Below the pieces are notes generated by a model, which had not been told where the DNA came from, ran no database searches, and saw only the letters and a list, made by a program, of their open reading frames with translations. Below, piece after piece: positions 35,066-43,785 of a stretch of 64,000 nt of DNA (position 1 is its first letter; the number at the start of each line of letters is the position of its first letter). The stretch comes from JAJPKK01 sp963807015 (GTDB taxonomy: Bacteria > Pseudomonadota > Alphaproteobacteria > Rhizobiales > Xanthobacteraceae): positions 186,001-250,000 of the forward strand of contig CAWEAS010000017.1 of assembly GCA_963807015.1 (NCBI GenBank), read 5' to 3'. The position numbers and the translations under genes were made by a program.

Positions 35066-36103
35066 ATGCGGCGCGCGTCTCGATGGATCAACAGTGCAGC
35101 ATTTGTTTTAGCGCTGGCGTGCGCGTTTGAGTCGGCTGTTTATGCGCAAGCACCGTTGACGCCGGTACGCTTCCGCTTGGATTGGGTCTGGCAGGCGCCG
35201 CAATCGATTTGGACGCTCGCTTACGAGCGCAAATATTTTCAGGACGAAGGCCTCGACGTGACCATCGATCGCGGTTACGGCGGCCCGGACACCATCGGCA
35301 GCGTCGCATCCGGCGCCTATGACATCGGCTTTTCCGACGTCAATGGTCTGGTCGAGTTCAACGCGAAGAATCCGGATCACAAGACGAAGGCCGTCTTCAT
35401 CGCCTATGACGCGACGCTCGGTGCGATCATCACGCGCAAGGGCAACGGCATCAACACGCCCAAGGACCTGGAGGGCCGCGTCATCGGCGCGCCGGTCACC
35501 ACCGGCGGACGCACGCTGTTCCCGGCCTTCGCCAAGGCCAATGGCATCGACGAGAGCAAGATCACCTGGGAGACCATCAGCATCCAACTGCAGGATCAAC
35601 AATTCGCGCAGGGGCGGTTCGATGCCGTCGCAAGCTATGCCACCACGTCGCTTCTCAATTTGAAGCTGTTGGGCGTCGACCTGAAGAAGCTGACGGTCTT
35701 CACCTTCTTCAAGAACGGGCTCGATCTCTACGGCAGCTGTCTCCTGGTTCGCCCCGAGTGGGCCGAGGCCAATCCGGAGACCGTGCGCAAATTCCTGCGC
35801 GCGACCATGCGCGGCATGCAGGCCATGTTGGCCGACAAGAAGGCGGCGATCGCCTCGCTGCAAAAGCGCGACCCGTTGCTCGACACCCAGACTGAAATCG
35901 ATCGGCTCGATCTGATGATCGAGATGGCTCTGAAAACACCAAGCGTCGAAAAGAACGGCGTGAGCTTTGTCGATCCCGACCGCATGGATCGTGGACTGGC
36001 GATCGTCGCCAAAGCCTTCAATGTTTCGCCCGTGCCGAAGACGGCGGACATTTTCACCGATGCGTACCTGCCGCCGGCAAAGGACAGGCAGCTAAAGTTC
36101 TGA
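35066..36103 (+). CDS. ABC solute-binding protein, NitT/TauT type (THI5/NMT1)
   Basis: 345 residues from the ATG at 35066, preceded by GGGAGG. Signal peptide MRRASRWINSAAFVLA to SAVYAQ. Mature start PLTPVRFRLDWVWQAPQSIWTLAYERKYFQ with GYGGPDTIGSVASGAYDIGFSD, typical of pyrimidine/thiamine-precursor or taurine receptors. Follows the amidohydrolase on the same strand after 134 bp. Confidence 0.87.
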   Translation: MRRASRWINSAAFVLALACAFESAVYAQAPLTPVRFRLDWVWQAPQSIWTLAYERKYFQDEGLDVTIDRGYGGPDTIGSVASGAYDIGFSDVNGLVEFNAKNPDHKTKAVFIAYDATLGAIITRKGNGINTPKDLEGRVIGAPVTTGGRTLFPAFAKANGIDESKITWETISIQLQDQQFAQGRFDAVASYATTSLLNLKLLGVDLKKLTVFTFFKNGLDLYGSCLLVRPEWAEANPETVRKFLRATMRGMQAMLADKKAAIASLQKRDPLLDTQTEIDRLDLMIEMALKTPSVEKNGVSFVDPDRMDRGLAIVAKAFNVSPVPKTADIFTDAYLPPAKDRQLKF

Positions 36104-36242
36104 CCGCGGCCGCCGCCGACGATCTGCGCAATCGCGCCGCCGCCGCCGCGGTGGGCCCGAGGCTCGACCTGTGGCGAAATGCCGATCATAATGCTGTTGG
36201 GGGCCATTTCCCGGCCGCGTGGCCGGAGACGGGAACGCACAG

Positions 36243-37412
36243 ATGAAGACCGCTACCGCGCTGTCGCCCTCCTCGCTCCTCGTTGCTGCCGCGATAGCGG
36301 CGACCATTTTCGCGGCGCCCTCCGCAACAGCCCAGACCAAGATCGGTTTCCAAGCGCCGCTCACCGGCGCGGCCGCGACAGATGGCGTGTCCGCCAAGAT
36401 CGCGGCGGAACTCGCGGTGGCGCGCATCAATGCGTCAGGCGGCGTGCTTGGCCAGAAGATCGAGCTCGTGACCTATGACGACCAGGCCAAGACCGACGAG
36501 GCGGTGTTCACGGCCAACAAGCTCGTCGGGCAGGACGGCGTCAAGTTTGCGGTGTCCGGGAGTTATTCGGCCTCGGGCCGTGCCGCCGCGCCGATCTTCC
36601 AGACCGCGAAAGTGCCGTTCATCTCCGCTTATGGCGTGCATCCCGACATCACGCGCGCCGGCGATTTCGCCTTCCGCACCGTCCATCTCGGCCAGCCGCA
36701 GGGGCGCGCCGGCGCGAAATTCATCGCCGACAATCTCGGCATCAAGGAGATTTCCATCATCTCCATGGACAACGATTACGGCCAGGCCACGCTCGAAGGC
36801 TTCAAGAGCGTGCTCGGGCAGTTCGGCATCAAGGTGCTCGGCGAATACAGCTATCCGCTGCGCGACCGCCAGTTCGGCTCGATCGTGGCGAGCGTCAAGC
36901 GCGACAACCCGAAGGCGATTTACATCACAGGTTACTTCTTCACCGCGGGCCCATTGGTGACGCAGCTGCGCGCCGCCGGCATCACCGCTCCGATCGTCGG
37001 CTCGCAGGCGTTCGATGCGCAAAAGCTGATCGAGATCGCCGGCGCCGCGGTCGAAGGCGTCTATATCGTCGCCGGCCTCAACCGCGATCGCGACAGTGCG
37101 GAACTCAAATCCTATCTCGCGGATTTCGAAAAGCGGGCCGGCTATCCGGGCGAAAACGTCGGCGCGACCACCTACTCGGCAATCGCACTGATGGCCGACG
37201 CCATCAAGCGCGCCGGCTCGACCGATCCGCAGAAGGTGCGCGATGCGCTCGCGGCAACGAAGAACTTTCCGCATCTTGCCGGCGAGCTTGTGAGCTTCAA
37301 TTCGCTGCGCGAGATCAACATGCCGCTGAACGTCAATGTGGTGAAGGACGGCCATTTCCGCCATTTCGCCTGGATCGACGATCTCAAGCTCCTCGCGCCG
37401 CCAACCGAGTGA
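36243..37412 (+). CDS. ABC solute-binding protein, branched-chain amino acid (LivK) type
   Basis: 389 residues from the ATG at 36243. Signal peptide ending ATAQ near residue 31. Peripla_BP_6 features: KIGFQAPLTGAAATDG, ARINASGGVLGQKIELVTYDDQ and SMDNDYGQATLEGFK. It supplies the permease/ATPase set starting at 37742 (after a 329-bp gap with a repeat). These receptors often bind amino acids, amides, ureas or aromatic acids; the ligand here may be an imidazole-derived compound. Confidence 0.88.
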   Translation: MKTATALSPSSLLVAAAIAATIFAAPSATAQTKIGFQAPLTGAAATDGVSAKIAAELAVARINASGGVLGQKIELVTYDDQAKTDEAVFTANKLVGQDGVKFAVSGSYSASGRAAAPIFQTAKVPFISAYGVHPDITRAGDFAFRTVHLGQPQGRAGAKFIADNLGIKEISIISMDNDYGQATLEGFKSVLGQFGIKVLGEYSYPLRDRQFGSIVASVKRDNPKAIYITGYFFTAGPLVTQLRAAGITAPIVGSQAFDAQKLIEIAGAAVEGVYIVAGLNRDRDSAELKSYLADFEKRAGYPGENVGATTYSAIALMADAIKRAGSTDPQKVRDALAATKNFPHLAGELVSFNSLREINMPLNVNVVKDGHFRHFAWIDDLKLLAPPTE

Positions 37413-37741
37413 TGCGGGCGGCTGTCGCTCTGCCTTTCGGTGATTGGAGCGGGAGTGGCATCATCTCAGTAAAACGAAGACGGTTTTCCACCATTCGAAC
37501 CTTCCACCTCGTCATCGTCCGGCTTGACCGGACGATCCAGTAACCCCTGTCTCGCCGAATGGGGCACGGCGGGTGCCCTAACCGAAAGGCTGGTGGTTAC
37601 TCGATGCCCCGCTTGAAGCGGGGCATGACGATCGAAGACGAAGCCAGAGTTCAGAGTCTAACGACAAACAGCTTCTAACCGCCATCTGAGTCTGAAATCA
37701 CTAACGCCCTCCCGAACCGCTGCCGCAAATCCGGACGCCGC
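37413..37741. other. Intergenic region with palindromic repeat
   Basis: 329 bp between the Liv-type binding protein and LivH. About 120 bp of it is the inverted repeat at 37511-37632; the rest shows no gene. The repeat may limit read-through from the binding-protein gene. Confidence 0.6.
37511..37632. repeat. Intergenic repeat with hairpins, GTCATCGTCCGGCTTGACCG family
   Basis: The left part has CGTCCGGCTTGACCGGACG (a strong hairpin); the right part has GCCCCGCTTGAAGCGGGGC (another hairpin) followed by ATGACGAT, the complement of the left-end ATCGTCAT. An inner CAGTAACC is mirrored by GGTTACT. Confidence 0.75.
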
Positions 37742-38611
37742 GTGTACTACATCGACCTGACGCTCAACGGCCTGATCTTCGGCAGCATGTATGCGCTGAT
37801 GGCGGTCGGGCTGACGCTGGTCTACGGCCTGCTGCGCATCCTCCATGTCGCCCATGCCGCGGTTTACGCCTTCGGCGCCTTCGTCACGGTCATCGTCGCA
37901 AACGCCGCGGGCAGCATCGCGCTCGGCATCGTGGCGGCGATGGTGGCCTCGGCGCTGCTCGGCGCGGCGATCTATCGTCTGCTCTACCAGCCGCTGCTGG
38001 CGAAGCCGCCTTATGTGGCGATGATTGCCTCGGTCGGGCTCCTGATCTTCATGGAAGATGCCTTTCGCATCGCGTTCGGTGAGCAGGGCCTGACGTTCCG
38101 AAGCGATCCATATCCGACGCAGATCTTCGACGTGTTCGGCCTCACCATCAATTCCGTGCAGATCGCGATGATCGTCGCGGCCACGCTGTGTCTCACCGCG
38201 CTCGAGCTCTTCATCACGCGGACGCGGATCGGCACGGCGTGGCGCGCCACGGTGTCCAACCCGACCATCGCGGAAAGCTTCGGCGTTGACCCGATCGCGG
38301 TCCGCTATCTCAATTTCTTCATCGGCTCGGCGCTCGCCGGCCTCGCGGGCGCGTTGATCGCGCTCCTCAACAATTTCGTCGAGCCGTCCATGGGTTTCGT
38401 CGTGAGCTACAAGGCCCTCGCCATCATCGTGCTGGGCGGGCTCGGCAGTATTCGCGGCACGCTGCTCGCAAGTCTTGCGCTCGGGATGATCGAATCCTTC
38501 GGCACCATTGCGCTCCGCGCCTATATCGATCGCGATGCGCTGGCGTTCCTGTTCCTCATCATTGTCCTGATGATACGCCCACAGGGCCTGACCGGGTCGC
38601 GCGCGGCATGA
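37742..38611 (+). CDS. livH: Branched-chain-type ABC permease, LivH-like
   Basis: 289 residues from a GTG at 37742. About eight membrane segments; the family start LNGLIFGSMYALMAVGLTLVYGLLRI is clear, and the C-terminal GLGSIRGTLLASLALGMIESFG is the coupling region. It overlaps LivM by 4 bp (ATGA). Part of a transporter-plus-enzyme operon running to 45180. Confidence 0.9.
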   Translation: MYYIDLTLNGLIFGSMYALMAVGLTLVYGLLRILHVAHAAVYAFGAFVTVIVANAAGSIALGIVAAMVASALLGAAIYRLLYQPLLAKPPYVAMIASVGLLIFMEDAFRIAFGEQGLTFRSDPYPTQIFDVFGLTINSVQIAMIVAATLCLTALELFITRTRIGTAWRATVSNPTIAESFGVDPIAVRYLNFFIGSALAGLAGALIALLNNFVEPSMGFVVSYKALAIIVLGGLGSIRGTLLASLALGMIESFGTIALRAYIDRDALAFLFLIIVLMIRPQGLTGSRAA

Positions 38612-39456
38612 GCCTCTACGCCTACAGCCTGCTGTCCATCATCGGCATCAACATCATGCTGGCCGTGAGCCTCAACCTGATCACCGGCTTGTGCGGGCAA
38701 TTCAGTCTCGGCCACGCCGCCTTTTACGGCGCCGGCGCCTATGCCGCCGCGCTGTGCGCGGTGGCGGGCTATGGCGTACCGATCGCGCTGCTGTGCGGCC
38801 TCGTGGTCGCCGGCGTGCTCGGCTTCATCGTCGGCTTTGCATCGGTGCGGCTGCGCGATGATTTTCTCGCGGTGACGACCATCGGCGTCGGCTTCCTGCT
38901 GGTCGGCTTTGTGCGCAAGCAATCCTGGCTTGGTGCCGAGATGGGGATCAGCAAGATCCCGCCCAGCGGACTCGGGCCCCAGGGCAACGCGGCACTGATC
39001 GTCGCCTTTGCGGTCGCGACCATCGCCTTCAGCCTCTATCTCAATCGCAGTTGGATGGGCTTCGCGTTCCGCGCCGTTGGGGATGACGAGCAGGCGGCGC
39101 GCACGGTCGCAATTCCCGTTTCGGCCTACAAGCTGGTGGCGTTTGCGATTGGCACCGCCATCGCCGGGCTCGCCGGCGGCCTCTATACCTATTTCACCCA
39201 GTTCATCGTGCCGGACTCGTTCGGTTTCATCCTGTCCGTGACGCTGATGGCCATGGTGGTGATCGGCGGCACCGGCTCGACCTGGGGCGTCGTCGCCGCG
39301 ACGATCTTCCTCACGCTGTTGCCGGAAGCATTTCGCTTCATCAACGATTACCGCCTGCTGATCTATGGCGGTCTCCTGGTGCTAATCATGCGTTTTGCGC
39401 CCGGCGGCCTTGCCGGGATCGTGACGTCGGTCACGCGAAGGCTTCGCAGCTCATGA
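38608..39456 (+). CDS. livM: Branched-chain-type ABC permease, LivM-like
   Basis: 282 residues with multiple membrane segments. Family segments NLITGLCGQFSLGHAAFYGAGAYAAAL and GGTGSTWGVVAATIFLTLLPE. Overlaps the genes on both sides by 4 bp, so it is strictly coupled in translation. Confidence 0.9.
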   Translation: MSLYAYSLLSIIGINIMLAVSLNLITGLCGQFSLGHAAFYGAGAYAAALCAVAGYGVPIALLCGLVVAGVLGFIVGFASVRLRDDFLAVTTIGVGFLLVGFVRKQSWLGAEMGISKIPPSGLGPQGNAALIVAFAVATIAFSLYLNRSWMGFAFRAVGDDEQAARTVAIPVSAYKLVAFAIGTAIAGLAGGLYTYFTQFIVPDSFGFILSVTLMAMVVIGGTGSTWGVVAATIFLTLLPEAFRFINDYRLLIYGGLLVLIMRFAPGGLAGIVTSVTRRLRSS

Positions 39457-40217
39457 CAACGATCCTCGAGGCGCGATCGATCGCTGTCCGGTTCGGCGGC
39501 CTGAGCGTCCTTGACGACGTGTCGTTTGCGGTTGCCGAAGGCGAACTCGTCGGCTTGATCGGCCCCAACGGTGCCGGCAAGACGACCCTGTTGAAAATCA
39601 TCGCCGGCGTGTTGCGGCCGAATGCGGGCCACATTCTGCTGCACGGCGAGGATGTCGGCCGGCTGTCGACGGCGGCGCGCGTCCGGCGCGGGCTCGCGGT
39701 CACGCATCAGATCGTTCGCCCGTTTCGGTCGATGAGCGTGCTCGACAATGCGGCGCTCGCCGCCGGCCATCGGATCACGTCCAATCCGTTGACGGCGCTG
39801 TTTCACGCGTCGCGCAAGGCGGAGGACGATCGCGCCCGCGCACTCCTTGCCCGCGTCGGCCTCGGCAATCTGGAGCGAAGCGCTGTCAGCGGACTTCCGC
39901 TCGGCCATCTCAAGCGCCTCGAAGTGGCGCGGGCGTTGGCAGTCGAACCCAGCGTCGTGCTGCTCGACGAACCGCTCGCCGGCCTCAACCACCGCGAGGC
40001 CGCCCAGCAGGCCGACACCATCGCAGCACTCAACACCGGCGGCATCACCACCATCCTGATCGAGCACAATCTCGGCGAGGTGGTGCGGGTCTGCAAAAGG
40101 CTCATGGTGCTCGACGGCGGCCGCATCATTGCCGATGGCGCGCCGCAGGAGGTGATCGCCGATCCGCGGGTCCGCGAAGCCTATGTCGGAAAGAGCGGCG
40201 ATCATGCTGCGGCTTGA
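39453..40217 (+). CDS. livG: Branched-chain-type ABC ATPase, LivG-like
   Basis: 254 residues. Walker A GPNGAGKTT near residue 32, Walker B VVLLDEPLAGLN, and a switch His in LIEHNL. The signature motif is unusual: where LSxGQ is expected the protein reads SGLPLGHLKRLEVARAL, without a canonical GGQ. Overlaps LivM by 4 bp and LivF by 14 bp. Confidence 0.9.
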   Translation: MTTILEARSIAVRFGGLSVLDDVSFAVAEGELVGLIGPNGAGKTTLLKIIAGVLRPNAGHILLHGEDVGRLSTAARVRRGLAVTHQIVRPFRSMSVLDNAALAAGHRITSNPLTALFHASRKAEDDRARALLARVGLGNLERSAVSGLPLGHLKRLEVARALAVEPSVVLLDEPLAGLNHREAAQQADTIAALNTGGITTILIEHNLGEVVRVCKRLMVLDGGRIIADGAPQEVIADPRVREAYVGKSGDHAAA

Positions 40218-40914
40218 GCATTTGAGCTGCGGCTACGGCTCCGTGCGCGCCGTCGAAGATTTATCGTTGGAGCTTGCCGACAGCCGTTCGCTGGCGTTGC
40301 TCGGCCCGAACGGCGCCGGCAAGACCTCGACCATTATGTCGATCATGGGTCACACGACCATTCACGGCGGCCGCATTCTGTTTGACGGCGGCGACATCAC
40401 GCATGCGCCGCCGGTCGACCGCGTCGCCCGTGGCATTGCGCTGGTGCCCGAGGGTCGGCGGCTCTTTTCCGACCTGACCGTGGAGGAGAACCTGACGGTC
40501 GGCGGCTATCGCCGCACGGTAGCGGCGGATCGCAGAAACCGCGCGCGGGTCTATGGCCTGTTTCCGCGTCTCGCCGATCGGCGCTGGCAGGTGTCGGGGT
40601 CGCTGTCAGGAGGCGAGCAGCAGATGCTCGCGATCGGACGCGCCATGATGGCCGAGCCCAAGCTTCTCCTCATCGACGAGCTGTCGCTTGGCCTGATGCC
40701 GGCGATGGTCGATCTCTGCTTCGATGCGTTGGCGACGCTGAAGTCCGAAGGTGTTGCCATTCTGCTGGTCGAGCAGAACACCGCGCGCGCCCTCGCCTTT
40801 ACGGATAAGGTATGCGTGATGACCTCAGGCTCGCTCGTCTATGCGGGACCTTCGGCCGAGGCGATTAACAACGAGAACCTCTTCGACGTCTTCGTCAATG
40901 CGCCGCGGCAGTAG
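40204..40914 (+). CDS. livF: Branched-chain-type ABC ATPase, LivF-like
   Basis: 236 residues from the ATG at 40204 (MLRLEHLSCGYG), within the end of LivG. Walker A GPNGAGKT, LivF-specific VARGIALVPEGRRLFSDLTVEENL, signature SGGEQQMLAIGRAMM and Walker B LLLIDELSLGL. Completes the importer. Confidence 0.92.
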   Translation: MLRLEHLSCGYGSVRAVEDLSLELADSRSLALLGPNGAGKTSTIMSIMGHTTIHGGRILFDGGDITHAPPVDRVARGIALVPEGRRLFSDLTVEENLTVGGYRRTVAADRRNRARVYGLFPRLADRRWQVSGSLSGGEQQMLAIGRAMMAEPKLLLIDELSLGLMPAMVDLCFDALATLKSEGVAILLVEQNTARALAFTDKVCVMTSGSLVYAGPSAEAINNENLFDVFVNAPRQ

Positions 40915-40941
40915 CGCACAAGGTCAAGGCGGGCGCAGCCT

Positions 40942-41024
40942 GTAGAGTGGGCAAAGGCGCGCTCTTCGCGCCGTGCTCACGCGGATTGCTGACGGTGGGC
41001 ACGCTTCGCTTTGCCCACCCTACG
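40942..41024. repeat. Intergenic palindromic repeat, GTAGGGTGGGCAAAGCG family, copy 2
   Basis: GTAGAGTGGGCAAAGG at the left end and CGCTTTGCCCACCCTAC at the right end; same family as 24097-24174. It lies between LivF and the DUF917 gene, inside the presumed operon. Confidence 0.8.
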
Positions 41025-41048
41025 TTGATTGGTTTTATCGGAGCAATC

Positions 41049-42146
41049 ATGCGGCGCATTCTCGGGGCAAAAGACGTGGAAGCAGCCGTCAAGGGCGGCT
41101 CCGTCTTCGCGGCCGGCGGCGGTGGCTTCGCGGATCACGGCCGCATGCTGGGCGCTGCGGCCGTCAACGCCGGCAAGCCCGAACTCGTGTCGATGGACGA
41201 GGTGCCGGACGAAGCCTGGATCGCAACTGCCGCCGCCATCGGCGCGCCCGCCGGCACGACCTCATGGGAGATGCGCGGCGTCGACTACGTCAAATCCGTC
41301 GAGCTGGTGCAGGAGGCGCTCGGGGCGCCGATCTACGGCCTGATGATCGGACAGAACGGCAAATCGAGCACGCTGAACGGCTGGCTGCCGTCCGCGATCT
41401 TAGGGACCAAGGTGGTCGATGCCGTGGGGGACATCCGGGCCCACCCGACGGGCGACATGGGCTCCATCGGCTTGGCAAACTCGCCGCAGCAGATGATCCA
41501 GTCCGCCGTCGGCGGCAATCGCGACGGCAACAGTTACATCGAGCTCGTGATCCGGGGCGCGACCGCGAAGATTTCGCCGGTGCTGCGCACCGCGGCCGAC
41601 ATGGCAGGCGGCTTCATCGCGTCGTGCCGCAATCCGCTTCCCGCCGCCTACGTGAAAACGAACGCGGCGCTCGGCGGTATCTCGATCGCGCTGGCGCTCG
41701 GCGAAGCAATCCTGGCGTCGGAACCAAGGGGCGGCGCTGCCGTCATCGACGCGATCTGCCGGCAAACCAACGGCGAGATCATCGGCCAAGGCAAGGTGCA
41801 GCGTAAGGCCGTGACCTACACCAATGCCGCATTCGACGTCGGCACCATCACGATCGGCGACGGCGACAAGGCCGTCACGCTTCATGTCATGAACGAATAC
41901 ATGGCAGTCGATGGTGCGAACGGCGCGCGGCTTGCGGGCTACCCCGACGTCATCGCAACGCTCGACCGCGACGGCACGCCGGTGAGCGTCGGCGAGTTGC
42001 GCGAGGGCGACGAGCTTCTGGTGCTGCGCATCGCGAAACAGCACATTCCGCTGTCATCGAGCGTGACCGATCCTTCGGTCTATCCATTCGTCGAGAAGAC
42101 GCTCGGCATCACGCTTGCCGACTATGCCCTCGGACGGTCGAGATGA
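41049..42146 (+). CDS. DUF917 / S-methyl-thiohydantoin desulfurase-like protein
   Basis: 365 residues from the ATG at 41049 (MRRILGAKDVEAAVKGG); upstream codons come from the intergenic repeat. Family features are GSVFAAGGGGFADHGRML near the N-terminus, a VSMDEVPDEAWIATAAAIGAPAG strand and HPTGDMGSIGLA. This family (Pfam S-Me-THD) acts on thiohydantoins formed in ergothioneine-type breakdown. It overlaps the urocanase-like gene by 4 bp, so the two products are made together. The exact substrate (thio- or S-methylthiohydantoin propionate) is inferred. Confidence 0.82.
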   Translation: MRRILGAKDVEAAVKGGSVFAAGGGGFADHGRMLGAAAVNAGKPELVSMDEVPDEAWIATAAAIGAPAGTTSWEMRGVDYVKSVELVQEALGAPIYGLMIGQNGKSSTLNGWLPSAILGTKVVDAVGDIRAHPTGDMGSIGLANSPQQMIQSAVGGNRDGNSYIELVIRGATAKISPVLRTAADMAGGFIASCRNPLPAAYVKTNAALGGISIALALGEAILASEPRGGAAVIDAICRQTNGEIIGQGKVQRKAVTYTNAAFDVGTITIGDGDKAVTLHVMNEYMAVDGANGARLAGYPDVIATLDRDGTPVSVGELREGDELLVLRIAKQHIPLSSSVTDPSVYPFVEKTLGITLADYALGRSR

Positions 42147-43783
42147 AGCGAACGTTCTCCGTCACGTCTGGGGGGCAGATTCGTTGCCGCGGCTGGCGGC
42201 AGGAAGGCTTGCTGCGCCTCCTGGAGAACGTCCTCGCCGTCGGCGAAGACCCGGACAATCTCATCGTCTACGCCGCGCTCGGCCGTGCCGCGCGCGACTG
42301 GCCGTCCCATGACCGCATCGTCGAGACACTGAAGACGATTCGCGATGGCGAAACCCTGCTGGTGCAGTCCGGCAAGCCCATCGGCGTCATCCGCACCCAC
42401 GCCAAGGCGCCGGTCGTGATCATGGCGAACTGCAATATCGTCGGCCGCTGGGCGACGGCCGAGACGTTCTACCAACTCGCTGAGAAGAATCTCATCTGCT
42501 GGGGCGGGCTCACGGCCGGCGACTGGCAGTACATCGGCTCGCAAGGCGTGATCCAGGGCACCTATGAGATCTTCATGCGGATCGCCGCGCGTCATTTCGG
42601 CGGCGATCTCGAAGGGCGCTTCGTGCTCACGGCGGGCCTCGGCGGCATGGGCGGCGCCCAGCCGCTCGCCGGCACCATGGCGAAGGCCGCGATCCTGTGT
42701 GTCGAAGTCGACGAAGCGCGCATCGACAAGCGCATCGCGGTCGGATTTCTCGACGCCAAGACAAGCTCGCTCGATGAGGCGCTGGCGATGATCGAGCGGG
42801 CACGTTCCGAGCGGCGCGCGCTGTCGGTCGGGCTCTGCGGCAATGCCGCCGACATCTACCCGGAGATCGCGCGCCGCTGCATCGTGCCGGACGTCGTCAC
42901 GGACCAGACCGCCGCGCATGATCTCGTCTACGGCTACGTTCCGGCAGGCCGCTCGCTTGACGAGGTACGCGCCCTGCGGACAACGAATCCAACGCTGCTG
43001 ATGGAGGAGTCCACGCGCTCCATCGTGCGGCACGTGTCGGCCATGCTCGATTTCCAGAAGCGGGGCGCCGTGGTGTTCGATAACGGCAACCTGATCCGCA
43101 CTCACGCCCGCAACGGCGGGGTCGCCAATGCGTTCGATATTCCGATTTTCACCGAGGCGTTCCTGCGTCCGCTGTTCGCCCGTGCCATCGGGCCGTTCCG
43201 CTGGATCGCGCTCTCGAACGATCCCGACGACATCCGCAAGATCGACGATCTCGTGCTCGAGAAGTTCGGCGACAACCGGATCGTAACCAATTGGGTGCGC
43301 CTCGCCCGTGTCCACATTCCGTTCGAAGGCTTGCCGGCCCGCATCGCCTGGCTCGGCCACGGCGAACGCACGGAACTCGGCCTCGCCGTGAACAAGATGG
43401 TCCGGGAGAACCGGCTGTCCGGGCCGATCGCGTTCACTCGCGACCATCTCGATGCTGGCGCCATGGCGCATCCCAACATCATGACGGAGAACATGCGCGA
43501 CGGCTCGGATGCGATTGCCGACTGGCCGCTCATCAACGCCATGGTCAACTGCGCGTCGCAGGCCGATTTGGTGGCGATCCATTCCGGCGGTGGCGGCTAC
43601 GCCGGCTACATGACGAGCGCGGGCGTCACGTTGATCGCCGACGGCACAGAGGCCGCCGACGAGCAACTCCAATTGTCGCTGACGAACGATACCGCGACCG
43701 GGATCATGCGTTATGCCGACGCTGGCTACGAGGAATCTTTCGACGAGGCGAAACGCGCCGGCATCCAGCATTTCCGTCTGTGA
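42143..43783 (+). CDS. Urocanase-family hydratase, probably (S-methyl)thiourocanate hydratase
   Basis: 546 residues, close to HutU length. NAD-binding GLGGMGGAQPL at 165-175; SQGVIQGTYE, GNAADIYPE, DMVTDQT-like DVVTDQTAAHD, GPFRWIALSNDP and DGSDAIADWPLINAM match urocanase. Differences from HutU include GLPARIAWLG where HutU has a Cys (ARICWVG, from memory) and HSGGGGYAGY in place of HHGGGVGMG. No hutH, hutI or hutG is nearby; the partner is a DUF917 protein. It would add water to the side chain/ring of a thiourocanate to give a thiohydantoin or imidazolone propionate. Confidence 0.85.
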   Translation: MKRTFSVTSGGQIRCRGWRQEGLLRLLENVLAVGEDPDNLIVYAALGRAARDWPSHDRIVETLKTIRDGETLLVQSGKPIGVIRTHAKAPVVIMANCNIVGRWATAETFYQLAEKNLICWGGLTAGDWQYIGSQGVIQGTYEIFMRIAARHFGGDLEGRFVLTAGLGGMGGAQPLAGTMAKAAILCVEVDEARIDKRIAVGFLDAKTSSLDEALAMIERARSERRALSVGLCGNAADIYPEIARRCIVPDVVTDQTAAHDLVYGYVPAGRSLDEVRALRTTNPTLLMEESTRSIVRHVSAMLDFQKRGAVVFDNGNLIRTHARNGGVANAFDIPIFTEAFLRPLFARAIGPFRWIALSNDPDDIRKIDDLVLEKFGDNRIVTNWVRLARVHIPFEGLPARIAWLGHGERTELGLAVNKMVRENRLSGPIAFTRDHLDAGAMAHPNIMTENMRDGSDAIADWPLINAMVNCASQADLVAIHSGGGGYAGYMTSAGVTLIADGTEAADEQLQLSLTNDTATGIMRYADAGYEESFDEAKRAGIQHFRL

Positions 43784-43785
43784 CG

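Noticed and set aside
42122..43771. A 549-codon minus-strand open frame
   Set aside because: Exact antisense shadow of the urocanase-like gene.
41049..43783. Ordinary histidine utilisation (hut) operon
   Set aside because: The urocanase homologue lacks hutH, hutI, hutG and hutC neighbours and is paired with a DUF917 protein, so a standard hut role is less likely.
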